From positions 1 to 15,243 of the forward strand of contig JBDTSV010000127.1 of the NCBI GenBank assembly GCA_039930985.1: a DNA stretch of 15,243 nt, written 5' to 3'. Position numbers and translations under genes: made by a program. Of this stretch, positions 5,529 through 14,782 are shown one piece after another. Numbering within the stretch: the first letter of the stretch is position 1; each line of letters begins with the position of its first letter. Source of the DNA: CADEED01 sp039930985. Its GTDB lineage: Bacteria; Pseudomonadota; Gammaproteobacteria; Steroidobacterales; Steroidobacteraceae. The notes under the pieces were generated by a model. It did no database searches. It saw nothing but the letters and a program-made list of their open reading frames with translations, and was not told the origin of the DNA.

Positions 5529-7970
5529 CTACCGCGTGGCGACGACCTGGAAGCGTCTTGCGACTCTTTCTCCTTCATCGTCGACCAGAGTCAGTATGTG
5601 CTCGCCGGGGTCCATGTCCAATGACTGCTGGTGAAAAGTGTGCGTTTCCCCAAGGTATTGACCATCGAGATGCCAATAGATCGTCGCGTCACGGCGCCGG
5701 TGGACGGCTTCGAAGACCGTGCGACCTTGTTTGCCATCGAGCTCGCGCGGGATGAGCACGCTCGCATTCGCCTCGGGATAGAGCACCGCCAGCGAGGGAC
5801 GACTGCTTTCGCGATTGGATATCGCCAGCTGGCAATCCGCGCGCAGGTCCGGCAGGGGCTGGTACTCGGCGTGTGCTCGACGAAAGTAGTACTCCTGTGC
5901 GGGTGGCAACACGAACCAGTTCGCGTGCGTCATTGCGCCCGGCGACTCGCAGGCACCGTCGACGCGCCGGTGGTGCGCATCGAGATGCACGCGCAGGTTG
6001 TGAGGCGAGAGTGCATCGAAGTGGCTCGACTTCGGGACCCAGATGCGCTCCGTCGCACACTCCGGGGTTGCGAGATAGCCGTCGTTGGCGCACACGTCGA
6101 TGGCGCGCAGTGCATAGGTCGGGCGCTCGAACCACGCGCTCGCTGGCAGTCCGTTGAAGAGCGCGAACAGCAACGGCGCCGCCATGGCGGAGCCGGTGAG
6201 CGCCGGGCGGCCCTCACCGCTGGCATTGCCGACCCAGACGCCGACGGTGTAGCGGGACGTCGTGCCGACCGCCCAGCCGTCGCGCAGACCAAAGCTGGTG
6301 CCGGTCTTCCAGGCGATCGCGCGCGACGACGCAAAGCTGCGCCAGCTGCCCTCATCACCAGGACGGGGCACCTCTAACAAAGTGTCGAGCGTGAGCCAGG
6401 CACCGCCGGGGCCGATCGCCGTGTCGTCGTGCCTCACGGGCTGGTCGCCGAGCAGCGCGATGGGCGCGCGGAAACCCGGCGCCGACTGCGCAACACCGGC
6501 GCGCGCCATCGCCGCCAGACTTGCGTACATGCCGGAGATATCCCAGAGATTGCCCTCGGCGCCACCGAGGACGAGCGTGAGGCCGTAGTCGTCGGCAGGG
6601 CGCGAGAGCGTGGTCATGCCGGCGTGGCGCAGCAGGTCGGCGAAACGCGCGACCCCGTAGACCTTGAGCTCGCGCACCGCCGGCACGTTGAGCGAGTGCG
6701 CGAGAGCCTCATCGGCGCGCACCGCGCCGCGGTACTGGTGGTCGAAGTTCTCGGGCGCGAAGCCGTCGTAGTGCGTCGGCACATCGGGCAACAGCATGCG
6801 CGGCGTGAGCGTGCCGTCCTCGAGCATCGCCGCATAAAGCAACGGCTTCAGGATGCTGCCGGTGCTTCGCGGGCGGCGGATGATGTCGACGGCATAGCCG
6901 CGGCGGGGGGCCTCGCTCGTTTCCCACGCACTGCTGTTGCCGACATAGGCGAGCACTTCGAAGGTCACGTTGTCGATCACGATTGCCGCGGCGTTGTAGA
7001 CCTGCTGCCGTGCGAGCACCGCGGAGTGTTCGTTCAACTGCGCCGCGGTGTTTGCCTGCAGCCGCGCATCGAGCGTGCTGCGCAATCGGTGCCGCCCGGG
7101 ATTTTGCGCGCGCAGGGTCTCGAGCAGATGCGGAGCGAGATCGGGCAGCGCATGGGGCTCGGCCGCCAGCGACTCGGCGAGCGCGGCGTCGAGATCGAGC
7201 GGCGTCAGGTCGCCCGCGGCGGCGAGCCGCCGCAACAGCTGATCGCGCTTCGCCTGCAACCGCGGGCGGTTGCGCGAGACGTGCACCAGTGCCGGATTGT
7301 TGGGCAGTACCGCAAGCGTAGCGGCCTCCGCCCACGAGAGATTGTCCGGACCGCGCTCGAAATACCGCCATGACGCGGCTTCGAGCCCAACTACATTTCC
7401 GCCAAAGGGCGCGTTCGCGGCATACAACGCCAGCAGCTGGTTCTTGTCGTAGGCGAACTCGAGCCGCAGCGCCAGCAGCATCTCGATGACCTTGGCGCGC
7501 GGCGTGCGCTCGTCGCCAGCCACGGAGCCTTGCGCATCACGCGCCGATGCGCGAGCCAATCTTGCGATCTGCATCGTCAGCGTGCTGCCGCCGCTCACGA
7601 CTCGCCCCGCCGACACGTTCAGCTTCATGGCGCGCGCCATGGCCAGCGGATCCACGCCGTGGTGGTTCTCGAACCGCTTGTCTTCGTACACCAGCAGCGC
7701 ACGCCGAAATTTCGCGGGCACTTCGGCCGAGGGCGGAAAGCGCCACTGTCCATCGGCGGCGATGCGCGCGGAGAGCAACGTGCCGTCACGCGCCTCGAGC
7801 ACGTACGAGCGCGGCGCCGCGAACAGTGGCTCCGGCAGCATCCGCCACCAGGCCACCAGGCCGCCGACGAGCAATAGCGCGCCACCGACCGCCACGCGCC
7901 GCCGCCACGACCAGCGAGCTCGCCAGCGTGTCGCCAGGTGGACGCGGCGCATTGCCATTCGCGTGATCAT
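5529..7970 (-). CDS. pbpC: Penicillin-binding protein 1C (bifunctional transglycosylase/transpeptidase)
   Basis: An 813-residue class A penicillin-binding protein that polymerises and cross-links peptidoglycan in the periplasm. An Arg-rich cytoplasmic start is followed by one membrane anchor at about residues 26-42. The GT51 transglycosylase domain carries VYEDKRFENHHGVDPLA (catalytic Glu96) and GGSTLTMQIARL. The transpeptidase domain has Ser372-Ile-Leu-Lys375 (STGSILKP), Ser426-Leu-Asn428 and Lys555-Thr-Gly557. The C-terminal segment (about 725-813, LAVLYPEANASVLIP onward) is the BiPBP_C domain typical of PBP1C, and the length fits the family. Its ATG overlaps the stop of the alpha-2-macroglobulin gene (ATGA), a sign of translational coupling. 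In E. coli, pbpC sits next to yfhM in the same way; the macroglobulin is thought to trap attacking proteases while PBP1C repairs the wall. Confidence 0.97.
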   Translation of the reverse strand: MITRMAMRRVHLATRWRARWSWRRRVAVGGALLLVGGLVAWWRMLPEPLFAAPRSYVLEARDGTLLSARIAADGQWRFPPSAEVPAKFRRALLVYEDKRFENHHGVDPLAMARAMKLNVSAGRVVSGGSTLTMQIARLARASARDAQGSVAGDERTPRAKVIEMLLALRLEFAYDKNQLLALYAANAPFGGNVVGLEAASWRYFERGPDNLSWAEAATLAVLPNNPALVHVSRNRPRLQAKRDQLLRRLAAAGDLTPLDLDAALAESLAAEPHALPDLAPHLLETLRAQNPGRHRLRSTLDARLQANTAAQLNEHSAVLARQQVYNAAAIVIDNVTFEVLAYVGNSSAWETSEAPRRGYAVDIIRRPRSTGSILKPLLYAAMLEDGTLTPRMLLPDVPTHYDGFAPENFDHQYRGAVRADEALAHSLNVPAVRELKVYGVARFADLLRHAGMTTLSRPADDYGLTLVLGGAEGNLWDISGMYASLAAMARAGVAQSAPGFRAPIALLGDQPVRHDDTAIGPGGAWLTLDTLLEVPRPGDEGSWRSFASSRAIAWKTGTSFGLRDGWAVGTTSRYTVGVWVGNASGEGRPALTGSAMAAPLLFALFNGLPASAWFERPTYALRAIDVCANDGYLATPECATERIWVPKSSHFDALSPHNLRVHLDAHHRRVDGACESPGAMTHANWFVLPPAQEYYFRRAHAEYQPLPDLRADCQLAISNRESSRPSLAVLYPEANASVLIPRELDGKQGRTVFEAVHRRRDATIYWHLDGQYLGETHTFHQQSLDMDPGEHILTLVDDEGERVARRFQVVATR

Positions 7971-10900
7971 TTCGCCGTCGGCACCACGTCAACCCACAGA
8001 CCCTTCTGCCGCGCGTGCTGCTTCGCGTCGTACATGGCCTCGATGCTCGCACCCGGTAGATAGAACTTGCCGAGATACGCGGCGTTGAGGCGCGTCTCGA
8101 AGAAGATCTGTTCGCCGGCGCCGAGACTGAAGTACCGCTGCACGCGATCGTCGCGGATGTCGGTGTATTCGGCGGACCGCATGGTTTCATTGCGATTCTG
8201 GGCCGGCACCCACCAGAGCCGTCGCGTCAGGTTCTCGTCCGGCGCTCGCTCGCCCTCGGTCGCGACGTCTTCCAGGCGGTCGTTGCGGATCTCCCATCCG
8301 GCGGGCACGAGTTGCGTCAGCGCGAGATTGTCGAGCGGACGCTTGCTCACGTTCTTCACCGTGACCTGTGCGAGCAGATCGCTGCCCTGCGATAGCCTGC
8401 GCACGTCGACGACCTTGCCGGCCGCATCGCTGTACACGACGCTGATGGATAGCCCGTTGGCGGAGGCGTCCTCTTCACCGCTCGCCGGTGTCGCACGCAC
8501 GGCCGCCGTGACATAGAGCTTGCGGTCCGAGGTGTTCTTCAATTCCAGCGGCAATCCCGCGGTCGTCGGCACTGGCAGCGCGAAGCTCGCGACCGGCGAT
8601 TCGCCCTGGATGCTCGAACGTGCCTTGCCGGTGGAATAGTCGAAGCTGAAGCCCTTGAAAGGCTTCGCGCCAGTGTTCTGCGCCACCGCCACCAGCGCGA
8701 ACGCCAGTGATTGCGTGCTGAACCAGTCGCCGCCGGAAAGATCCGCCGACACTTCGTCGAGCAGCGGGCCGGTATCCGCGTCGCGGCCGAGCAGCGTCAT
8801 GCCGAGCAGTACCACCGCGCGATCGCGCAGCAGCGAGCCGAAGGTGTACGGATTGGCATCGACGAACGCGAACGCCTCGACGTGGCCGGTGTCGACCAGC
8901 GCCTTGGCAACTTCGGGTTTACCCGCGAGCTTGTATGCGGAGGCCAGCATCCAGCGTTCGCCGAGCGTCAGGGTCTGTTCACGCAACCGGTTCATCGCGC
9001 CGATCTCGGGAGATCCGGCGAGCGCGAGCGTGTAGAGGCGATAGGCCTGGGCGTAACGCGAGCCGTCGTACCACTGTCGGTCGTTGCGGTATTCCGGCGG
9101 CACATCGCTGCGTTTCGGGCTCCACTGCTGCGCGGCGCCCTTCTGATAGCGCAGCCATGCGGCCTTCATGTCGCCGGGGAGGCCGTAACCAGCCTTCTCC
9201 GCTTCGAGGAAGAAGTGGCCGGCGTAGGTCGTGCCCCAGTCGCTGCGCCAGTCGTGCTGCTGGTCCGTGTTCCAGACGCCGGGCCAGTACGCGAACCCGC
9301 CGCTCGGGTGTTGCAGGCTGCGCAGGCGCGCCAGGCCCGCGCGTACGTTGTTCTCGATCTCCAGCCTTCGGTTCTGATCCATCCTGATCAGCGCCGGTAG
9401 ATAGAGCTGGGGAAAGACGGAGGAGGTCGTCTGCTCGAGGCAGCCGTGCGGATAGTTCACCAGGTATTCGAGCCGTGATTCGAGATTCACCGGCGGCAGC
9501 GCCGACACCTCGAGCGTTGCGACTTGAGTTCCCGCGAGGCCGAACGCCGCGAGACTGGTCTTCCAGGTGTCACCCGGCGCGACGTTCGCGCGCTGGAAAC
9601 GCGAGGAGGGGGTGTTTGGCGTGCGTACCTCGAGCCAGACGTCGCTGACCGCGCGATACTTGCCGCTGGTCGCGATCACGTGAATCTTGCCGCGACCGAG
9701 CATCGTGCCCGAACGCAGCGTGAGGAAGCCGAGCTTCTCTTCCGGCTTCGTGAATGCGATCTGCGTGACGGCGTCGCCGACCGGCACGAAGCGTGCATCG
9801 GTCGTCACCTCGAGCCGCACATCCTTGATGGACGCTTCGCTCGTGAACACCGACACCGGTAGCGAGAATTGCTCGGCCGGCCCGATCACGCGCGGCAACG
9901 TCGGCAGGATCATCAACGCCTGACGCACGAACACGGACTTGTCCGCCGAGCCGTAGGCGCTGCCGTCGCCAGCCACCACCATGACGCGAACCGCGCCGAC
10001 GTACTGCGGCAGGTCGACGGTGTGCTGTCTCTTTTCGCCGGCCTTGAGCGAGAAAGGTCCAAGGAACCGCACCACGGGCGGAAAGCGGGATTTTCCTTGG
10101 TCAGGATTCGTCGCCGCGCCCGCATCCGATCCGCCGAGCGCGAGCAGCCGGTCGAGCTGGCCGCCGTACGCGCCCGCGACATCGTCGAAGAGATCCCAGG
10201 TGGAAACCCCGAGCGCCTCGCGCTTATAGAACTCGGCGAACAGGTCGGGCGTGCGGAAACTGGTCAGGCCTAACAAACCCTCGTCGACCACGGCCAGCGT
10301 GTAGTCCATCGCGCGGCCGGAAGCTTCGCTTACAGTCAGCGAAGCTTTGGACTGCGGTGCCCATTCGGCCGCCGTTGCAATGACCGGCGCGAGCCTGGTC
10401 TTCGGATCGGACACCTTCAACGGGATCACGCCGTAGAGGCGGATTGGCCGGTCGTTGGTCTTGCCCGCGTGCGGCTGCAGCATGGTCACCGCGACATACA
10501 CGTTTGGTGCCATGGTGCCCGTGATCGGAATCTGGACACGGTTCCCGCCGGTCTTGCCCGCCGGTGAGCCAGCCTCGAGCCAGCGCTGCTCGAGAATGCC
10601 GCTGCCGTTTTCGAGCGTGAGCAGCGCGCGGCCCTGCGAAGCTTCGGGAATCTGCACGACAGCTGTTTCGCCAACCTTGTATTCCTGCTTGTCGGAGGTC
10701 AGCGTGAGAATGTTGGCGGCGGGACCGGACTGGTCGCGCTGTGCGCCGGCCCAGCTGGGCCAGTCGATGTAGAACACTCGGCCGGTGCAATGCCCGCCGT
10801 CCAGATCGCAGGCGCGCACCAGATAGCGGCCCCACTCGGGGTACTTGATCTCGAACTGCCACTGACCGCGGCCGTCCCGGGTCGACACCATCGCCTTCTG

Positions 10901-13660
10901 GATGAGTCCGGTAGCCTCGCCCTGCGCATACTGCGCCAGCGAATCGCCGCTTTGTTCCCACCACCAGCGCCACTGGATCTTGTAGAGCGAGATATGCAGG
11001 CGCGGCACGGAGACGGGGGCGCCCTGGGTGTCGACCGTGGCGAGATCCACGGTGTGTTTCGTGTCGGTGAGCAGCATGTCGCGCGCCGCGTCGCCCTTGG
11101 GTAGTTTGACACCGACGTAGCGGTCGAAGGCCGCCAGCGTCTTGCTCTCGCGGTTGATGCTGAAGGCGCCGCCGCGCTCGAACACGCGCGTGATGAACGT
11201 GGCGTTCAGCATGCCGGGCACGTCGCGTGGCAGGTCGAGGGGCTTCGAGATCCTGGCCTTGCCGTCGGCGTCGAGAGCGTCGTCGAACACCGTGATAGGG
11301 TCGCCGCTGAACGTGCGCGTCGGGTCGTCGAATGTGAAATCGACGTTGCGCGTGAACGCGGTGGTAGTGGGGCTGAGGCGCATCTCGATGTTTGCGCGCA
11401 GACCCGCGGCGGTTGCTCCCGAGAGCCACTGCGAACTCAGCGCGCCCGTGAGCGGCGTGCTTTCGACGACCGGCTTGTCGCCCAGGTCGAGCTCGATCTT
11501 GAGCCGGTTGGGCATCACGGTTTCGACCTTGAGGGTTTTCGCAAACGTCGCGCCACCGACCAGCGCGGTGGCGTTCCAGTTGCCCGTGGGCGCGTCGGCC
11601 GCCGACTTGAGTTCGAAGGCGTAGAACTGGCCGATCGGGTGCGTGTTCGTGATTGTCTGCACGAGCTGCCCGCGCGGATTGCGCAGCTCGACCGTCACCG
11701 GATGGTTGGCCGGCAGCGTTTTTGTCTGGTCCTCGAGCGCGAACGTGAGGTAGATGGAGTCGCCCGGACGCCAGACACCACGGTCGCCGTACAGATAGCC
11801 CTTGATGCCGTTGACGACGGTTTCGCCGCCGACGTCGAAGTGGCTCACCGGCAGCGCGACGTTGGAGGCGACGCGCAGGTAACCTTTGCGGCCGTTCTGT
11901 TCGGCCACCAGCGCGAAGGGCTGCGCTTTGACGTCCAGCTCCAGCATGCCGTCGGCATTCGTCGAGCCCGTGGCGAGAACCTGGTTCTGATAGTTCACCG
12001 CGTCGATTTTCACGCCCGGCAACGGCGCCGCGGAATCGAGGGCCGTGGCGACAGCCAGTAGTTTGCCGCGCGCGCCGCGCTTGGCGATCAGCCCGAGGTT
12101 GGAGGCGATGAGATTGCGGCTGGCGCGGATGTTCTGCCCCCAGCGGTAGTAGGCCGGCTTGCAGGGATCCTCGCGTTCATTCCACTGCGTCGAGCCGGAT
12201 TCGTCGTCCTCCTCGTAGTAGTCCCAGTTGGACGGCAGGTAGCTGTCGCCGTCTTCCTGGTTGTTCACTTCGCCTTCGTCGACCGCGGCGACTTCGCTCG
12301 CGCCGCCAGGGCAGTCGTAGATCTTGTCTTTCGATGTCAGCGAGAGCGTCAGCTGGAACAGGCCGCCCGGATGTTTGGCCATGAGCTCGGTGACATCGAG
12401 GTCGTAGCGTGTCCATTTGCCGGGCACGGGGGAAGCCAGCGCAATCGTCTTTCGCCACAGCACCCGGCCCACGCGGCCAAGCTCGTTGTTGCCCGAAAGA
12501 GCGTTCACCTGCAGGAACTGTGGGATGTTTTTCTCGAAGACTTCGAGCGCCGTGACCTGCACGGCGCGCGCGCTCACCGCCTCGAACGGTACGGACAGCG
12601 TCTTCGCGTCGGGCAGGATCACGCCGCGGCCGACGAAGCGCACCTGTGGCCTGGTGTTCTGGAACTCGACCTTGAACTCGCGCTCGCCGATCAGCGGCTG
12701 CCCCGAGCGGCTCTTGATCGACGGCTCGAGCGTCAGCGTGACTTCGCCGGTGAGATCCTGGTTCACGTAGAGAGTCATCAGGTTGCGATTGATGCTCGTC
12801 GTGAACTCGCCCTGTGACAGGCGGATGAGGCCCTTCAGTTCCTGTTTGGCATCGAGCGCGTCGGAGAACTGGACCTGGATCTGGCGCTGGTCGTTCACTT
12901 CGACTGCGTTCGTCTGGGTGACCGCGAACTCATCGAGCGCCGGGATGCGAAAGCTCAGCGATCCCTTGCGCTCGGCCAATCCCAGCGGATCGCCGTTCCA
13001 CGACACGATCAACTCCTGTTCGTCTGTCCGGCGCGCGATGTCGCGCACTTCGAAGCCATGGCTGCGTTCGCCCACAGACCAGACGATGTTGACCGGTTTA
13101 CCGCCGAGCGTCGCCGTAACTACCTTTTCGACGCGCTCACGATTTTCCGTATCCGCCGTCATCACCGTGCCGGCGAGCGACATGAGCTCGTTGCGATCCC
13201 ATTCGACGTCGAGGCCATGGACCTGCACGTCGAAGTTGACTCCGAGCGTTGAAACCATGAACTCGAATGGTTTCGTATCCGCCGCCATGCCCGTGAGCCC
13301 GGGGGCGAGCACTTGAACCTTGTAGTCGGTGCCGGGCGCGAATTCGGTCTCCGGCCGCAGCACGATTTCGCGGCGGCTGCCGAACGTGGCCTTCACTTTC
13401 ACCGCCGGCGTGATCGAGATGTTCGCGGACGCATCGAACCCGACGCGCGTTTCGGGAATCACATCGTTCGTGAAGAAGACCCGGACTGGGGAGTAGCGCG
13501 AGATCGCCCCCGTCGAGTGCTGGCTGATGGACGTGACCCACGTGGGGTCGGGTGCACCGAGGCGCGGCTTCTTTTCAGCGGGCGTGCTGCCACCGCTGCA
13601 GCTGAGACACAGGAACGCCACCGCCGTGGCGAGAACGGCGGTGCAGAGGTTGCGGATCAT
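7967..13660 (-). CDS. yfhM: Thioester-containing bacterial alpha-2-macroglobulin (YfhM/ECAM-like)
   Basis: A 1897-residue exported protein. The ATG at 13660 (GGAG 5 nt upstream) is preferred over an in-frame TTG at 13693, which overlaps a likely -10 box. The N-terminus has a hydrophobic signal ending FLCLSCSGGS; Cys21 is the likely lipid-modified residue, though Cys at -3 is not a standard lipobox. The macroglobulin (MG) domains follow. A very acidic segment between Cys450 and Cys500 sits before NEREDPCKPAYY and RNLIASNLGL, typical of the family. The thioester motif Cys1407-Leu-Glu-Gln1410 (YPHGCLEQTT) is intact, as in the pbpC-linked type and unlike YfaS, which lacks it. The C-terminus ends with the normal LGKFYLPGASIEAMYD segment. 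Such proteins are thought to trap foreign proteases in the periplasm through covalent bonding. It is longer than E. coli YfhM (about 1650 residues). It is first in the operon with pbpC and the hydrolase. Confidence 0.96.
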   Translation of the reverse strand: MIRNLCTAVLATAVAFLCLSCSGGSTPAEKKPRLGAPDPTWVTSISQHSTGAISRYSPVRVFFTNDVIPETRVGFDASANISITPAVKVKATFGSRREIVLRPETEFAPGTDYKVQVLAPGLTGMAADTKPFEFMVSTLGVNFDVQVHGLDVEWDRNELMSLAGTVMTADTENRERVEKVVTATLGGKPVNIVWSVGERSHGFEVRDIARRTDEQELIVSWNGDPLGLAERKGSLSFRIPALDEFAVTQTNAVEVNDQRQIQVQFSDALDAKQELKGLIRLSQGEFTTSINRNLMTLYVNQDLTGEVTLTLEPSIKSRSGQPLIGEREFKVEFQNTRPQVRFVGRGVILPDAKTLSVPFEAVSARAVQVTALEVFEKNIPQFLQVNALSGNNELGRVGRVLWRKTIALASPVPGKWTRYDLDVTELMAKHPGGLFQLTLSLTSKDKIYDCPGGASEVAAVDEGEVNNQEDGDSYLPSNWDYYEEDDESGSTQWNEREDPCKPAYYRWGQNIRASRNLIASNLGLIAKRGARGKLLAVATALDSAAPLPGVKIDAVNYQNQVLATGSTNADGMLELDVKAQPFALVAEQNGRKGYLRVASNVALPVSHFDVGGETVVNGIKGYLYGDRGVWRPGDSIYLTFALEDQTKTLPANHPVTVELRNPRGQLVQTITNTHPIGQFYAFELKSAADAPTGNWNATALVGGATFAKTLKVETVMPNRLKIELDLGDKPVVESTPLTGALSSQWLSGATAAGLRANIEMRLSPTTTAFTRNVDFTFDDPTRTFSGDPITVFDDALDADGKARISKPLDLPRDVPGMLNATFITRVFERGGAFSINRESKTLAAFDRYVGVKLPKGDAARDMLLTDTKHTVDLATVDTQGAPVSVPRLHISLYKIQWRWWWEQSGDSLAQYAQGEATGLIQKAMVSTRDGRGQWQFEIKYPEWGRYLVRACDLDGGHCTGRVFYIDWPSWAGAQRDQSGPAANILTLTSDKQEYKVGETAVVQIPEASQGRALLTLENGSGILEQRWLEAGSPAGKTGGNRVQIPITGTMAPNVYVAVTMLQPHAGKTNDRPIRLYGVIPLKVSDPKTRLAPVIATAAEWAPQSKASLTVSEASGRAMDYTLAVVDEGLLGLTSFRTPDLFAEFYKREALGVSTWDLFDDVAGAYGGQLDRLLALGGSDAGAATNPDQGKSRFPPVVRFLGPFSLKAGEKRQHTVDLPQYVGAVRVMVVAGDGSAYGSADKSVFVRQALMILPTLPRVIGPAEQFSLPVSVFTSEASIKDVRLEVTTDARFVPVGDAVTQIAFTKPEEKLGFLTLRSGTMLGRGKIHVIATSGKYRAVSDVWLEVRTPNTPSSRFQRANVAPGDTWKTSLAAFGLAGTQVATLEVSALPPVNLESRLEYLVNYPHGCLEQTTSSVFPQLYLPALIRMDQNRRLEIENNVRAGLARLRSLQHPSGGFAYWPGVWNTDQQHDWRSDWGTTYAGHFFLEAEKAGYGLPGDMKAAWLRYQKGAAQQWSPKRSDVPPEYRNDRQWYDGSRYAQAYRLYTLALAGSPEIGAMNRLREQTLTLGERWMLASAYKLAGKPEVAKALVDTGHVEAFAFVDANPYTFGSLLRDRAVVLLGMTLLGRDADTGPLLDEVSADLSGGDWFSTQSLAFALVAVAQNTGAKPFKGFSFDYSTGKARSSIQGESPVASFALPVPTTAGLPLELKNTSDRKLYVTAAVRATPASGEEDASANGLSISVVYSDAAGKVVDVRRLSQGSDLLAQVTVKNVSKRPLDNLALTQLVPAGWEIRNDRLEDVATEGERAPDENLTRRLWWVPAQNRNETMRSAEYTDIRDDRVQRYFSLGAGEQIFFETRLNAAYLGKFYLPGASIEAMYDAKQHARQKGLWVDVVPTAK

Positions 13661-13687
13661 GGAGGCTCCGGGAGTGGAACGAGGCGC

Positions 13688-13715
13688 ACTCAAGGTTCGC
13701 CGCCGACGCTGTCAA
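13688..13715 (-). promoter_or_regulatory. Candidate sigma-70 promoter of the yfhM-pbpC-hydrolase operon
   Basis: Read on the minus strand, a perfect TTGACA (13715-13710) is followed after 16 bp by TTGAGT (13693-13688), a poor but possible -10. It lies 28-55 bp before the ATG at 13660 and after the ppgK terminator, so the operon would start transcription here. The -35 match is good, the -10 weak. Confidence 0.35.
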
Positions 13716-13783
13716 AGTCGTGCGGCAATTGTGGCAGATCGCGGCAACGGGCGCGGCGCAAGTCCGCCAGGACGGCACTATCT

Positions 13784-13804
13784 AAAAGGGGCCAGTGTCC
13801 CCCT
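13784..13804 (-). terminator. Rho-independent terminator of ppgK
   Basis: On the minus strand AGGGG, an 8-nt loop (GACACTGG) and CCCCT run straight into a TTTT tract (ending at 13784). The hairpin begins 8 nt after the ppgK stop codon, where a terminator belongs, and separates ppgK from the macroglobulin operon. The stem is only 5 bp but all its G-C pairs are continuous. Confidence 0.6.
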
Positions 13805-13811
13805 CAACTAG

Positions 13812-14612
13812 CTACTTTCCGGCCGCCATCACCGGTTTGATCCACACGCCGCGTTGCAGGGTGGTGGCGAACGCGGCGCCGACGATGCCGGCGTCCGCGC
13901 GCAGCGCGCCGAGCTTGAGCGGCGAAACGCACTGCAGATCGTCGCAGAGGTTCGGATGATCCGCGGTGATGCCGCCGCACAGCACGATGAGATCGGGCCA
14001 GAGCAGCGCCTGCATGCGGTTGAGGACGTAGTTGAGCTCGGTCACGTACGCGCCCCAGTCGAGCTTGCGTTCGATACGCGCCCGGCCGGACGCCCGCGCC
14101 TCGGCTTCCATGCCGTCGAATTCGAGGTGTCCGAATTCGGTGTTGGGGACGAGATTGCCGTCGACGAACAGGGCGCTGCCGATTCCAGTGCCCAGGCTCA
14201 AGACCAGCACGGTGCCGTGCACATCGCGCGCGGAGCCGAACTTGACTTCGGCGAGCCCGGCGGCGTCCGCGTCATTGATCGCGATGACTTTGCGTTTGAG
14301 TTTGGCTGCCGCGGGCTCGGCCAGCGGCTGACCGATCCAGCTCTTGGCGACGTTGGCCGCGGTGTATACGGTGCCGCCGACGACGACGCCGGGAAACGTG
14401 ACGCCCGCGGACAGATTGGCCGTATCCGGCGGCACCGCCGCGGCCATCGCGTGCAACATTTCACTCACGGCGGACATGGCAGGTGAGGGCACCGAATGGC
14501 GCTCGCCGACCAAGCATCCCTTGTTCAGATCAACGACGGCCGCCTTGATCGACGAGCCCCCGATATCAATACCAATTGCTTGTCGGTGCATTCCGCGGTA
14601 ACTCGAAGCCAT
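13812..14612 (-). CDS. ppgK: Polyphosphate glucokinase (ROK-fold kinase)
   Basis: A 266-residue cytoplasmic kinase that phosphorylates glucose to glucose 6-phosphate, in this subfamily with polyphosphate (and often ATP) as donor. The phosphate loop GIDIGGSSIKA lies at 14-24. TAANVAKSWIGQ and NTEFGHLEFDG are characteristic of PpgK. Asn113-Asp114 (AINDADAAGL) holds the catalytic Asp; LGTGIGSALF (140-149), His162 and Glu164 belong to phosphate and sugar binding; CGGI and AGIVGAA close the fold. The Cys-rich zinc motif of ordinary ROK sugar kinases is absent, as expected for PpgK. The ATG at 14612 is used; a second ATG at 14591 (MHRQAIGIDIGG) is equally possible, and neither has a strong ribosome binding site. 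It diverges from the phosphorylase gene, and both would feed glucose units from glycogen into metabolism. It ends 150 bp before the macroglobulin ATG. Confidence 0.9.
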   Translation of the reverse strand: MASSYRGMHRQAIGIDIGGSSIKAAVVDLNKGCLVGERHSVPSPAMSAVSEMLHAMAAAVPPDTANLSAGVTFPGVVVGGTVYTAANVAKSWIGQPLAEPAAAKLKRKVIAINDADAAGLAEVKFGSARDVHGTVLVLSLGTGIGSALFVDGNLVPNTEFGHLEFDGMEAEARASGRARIERKLDWGAYVTELNYVLNRMQALLWPDLIVLCGGITADHPNLCDDLQCVSPLKLGALRADAGIVGAAFATTLQRGVWIKPVMAAGK

Positions 14613-14665
14613 TGTGGTGCAGCGCGAAGAAGTTGCAGCAAACGACGTTGGTAATCTGTGCCGCT

Positions 14666-14743
14666 CCTCGCGAGGTGCATATGATACCGATACCCGGCCC
14701 CCGACATAGTTTTTGCACGCATTGTCGGAGCGTCACGAAAAAT
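14666..14743. promoter_or_regulatory. Shared ppgK/glgP intergenic control region with palindromes
   Basis: The 170-bp divergent gap (14613-14782) contains a perfect 10-bp palindrome CCTCGCGAGG (14666-14675). It also has a tandem GATACCGATACC (14683-14694) and an inverted repeat CCGACA (14701-14706) / TGTCGG (14723-14728), whose centres are 22 bp apart, about two helical turns. The inverted repeat brackets TTGCAC (14713-14718), a possible -35 for the phosphorylase gene, with AT-rich AAAAAT (14738-14743) 19 bp further. This layout suggests an operator over a promoter, but the -10 is weak and no regulator gene is visible. Confidence 0.35.
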
Positions 14744-14782
14744 GTCCTGAATTGTCTCGCGCTTTAGCAGAAGGTAGTTCGA

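Noticed and set aside
6429..7373. 314-codon plus-strand open frame opposite pbpC
   Set aside because: It is antisense to the conserved transpeptidase and transglycosylase region, and its translation is Arg/Glu/Gly-rich without any recognisable motif; long antisense frames are expected in GC-rich genes.
8711..9400. 229-codon plus-strand frame opposite the macroglobulin thioester-domain region
   Set aside because: It lies antisense to conserved macroglobulin sequence, has no good ribosome binding site and resembles no family.
10224..11429. 401-codon minus-strand frame inside the macroglobulin gene
   Set aside because: It is an alternative frame of a well-conserved gene and its translation is a repetitive Arg/His/Pro/Ala mixture with no domain.
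13784..13804. GGGG-CCAGTGT-CCCC element as a REP-type mobile repeat
   Set aside because: Only one copy is visible here and its position and T run are fully explained as the ppgK terminator; a genome-wide count would be needed.
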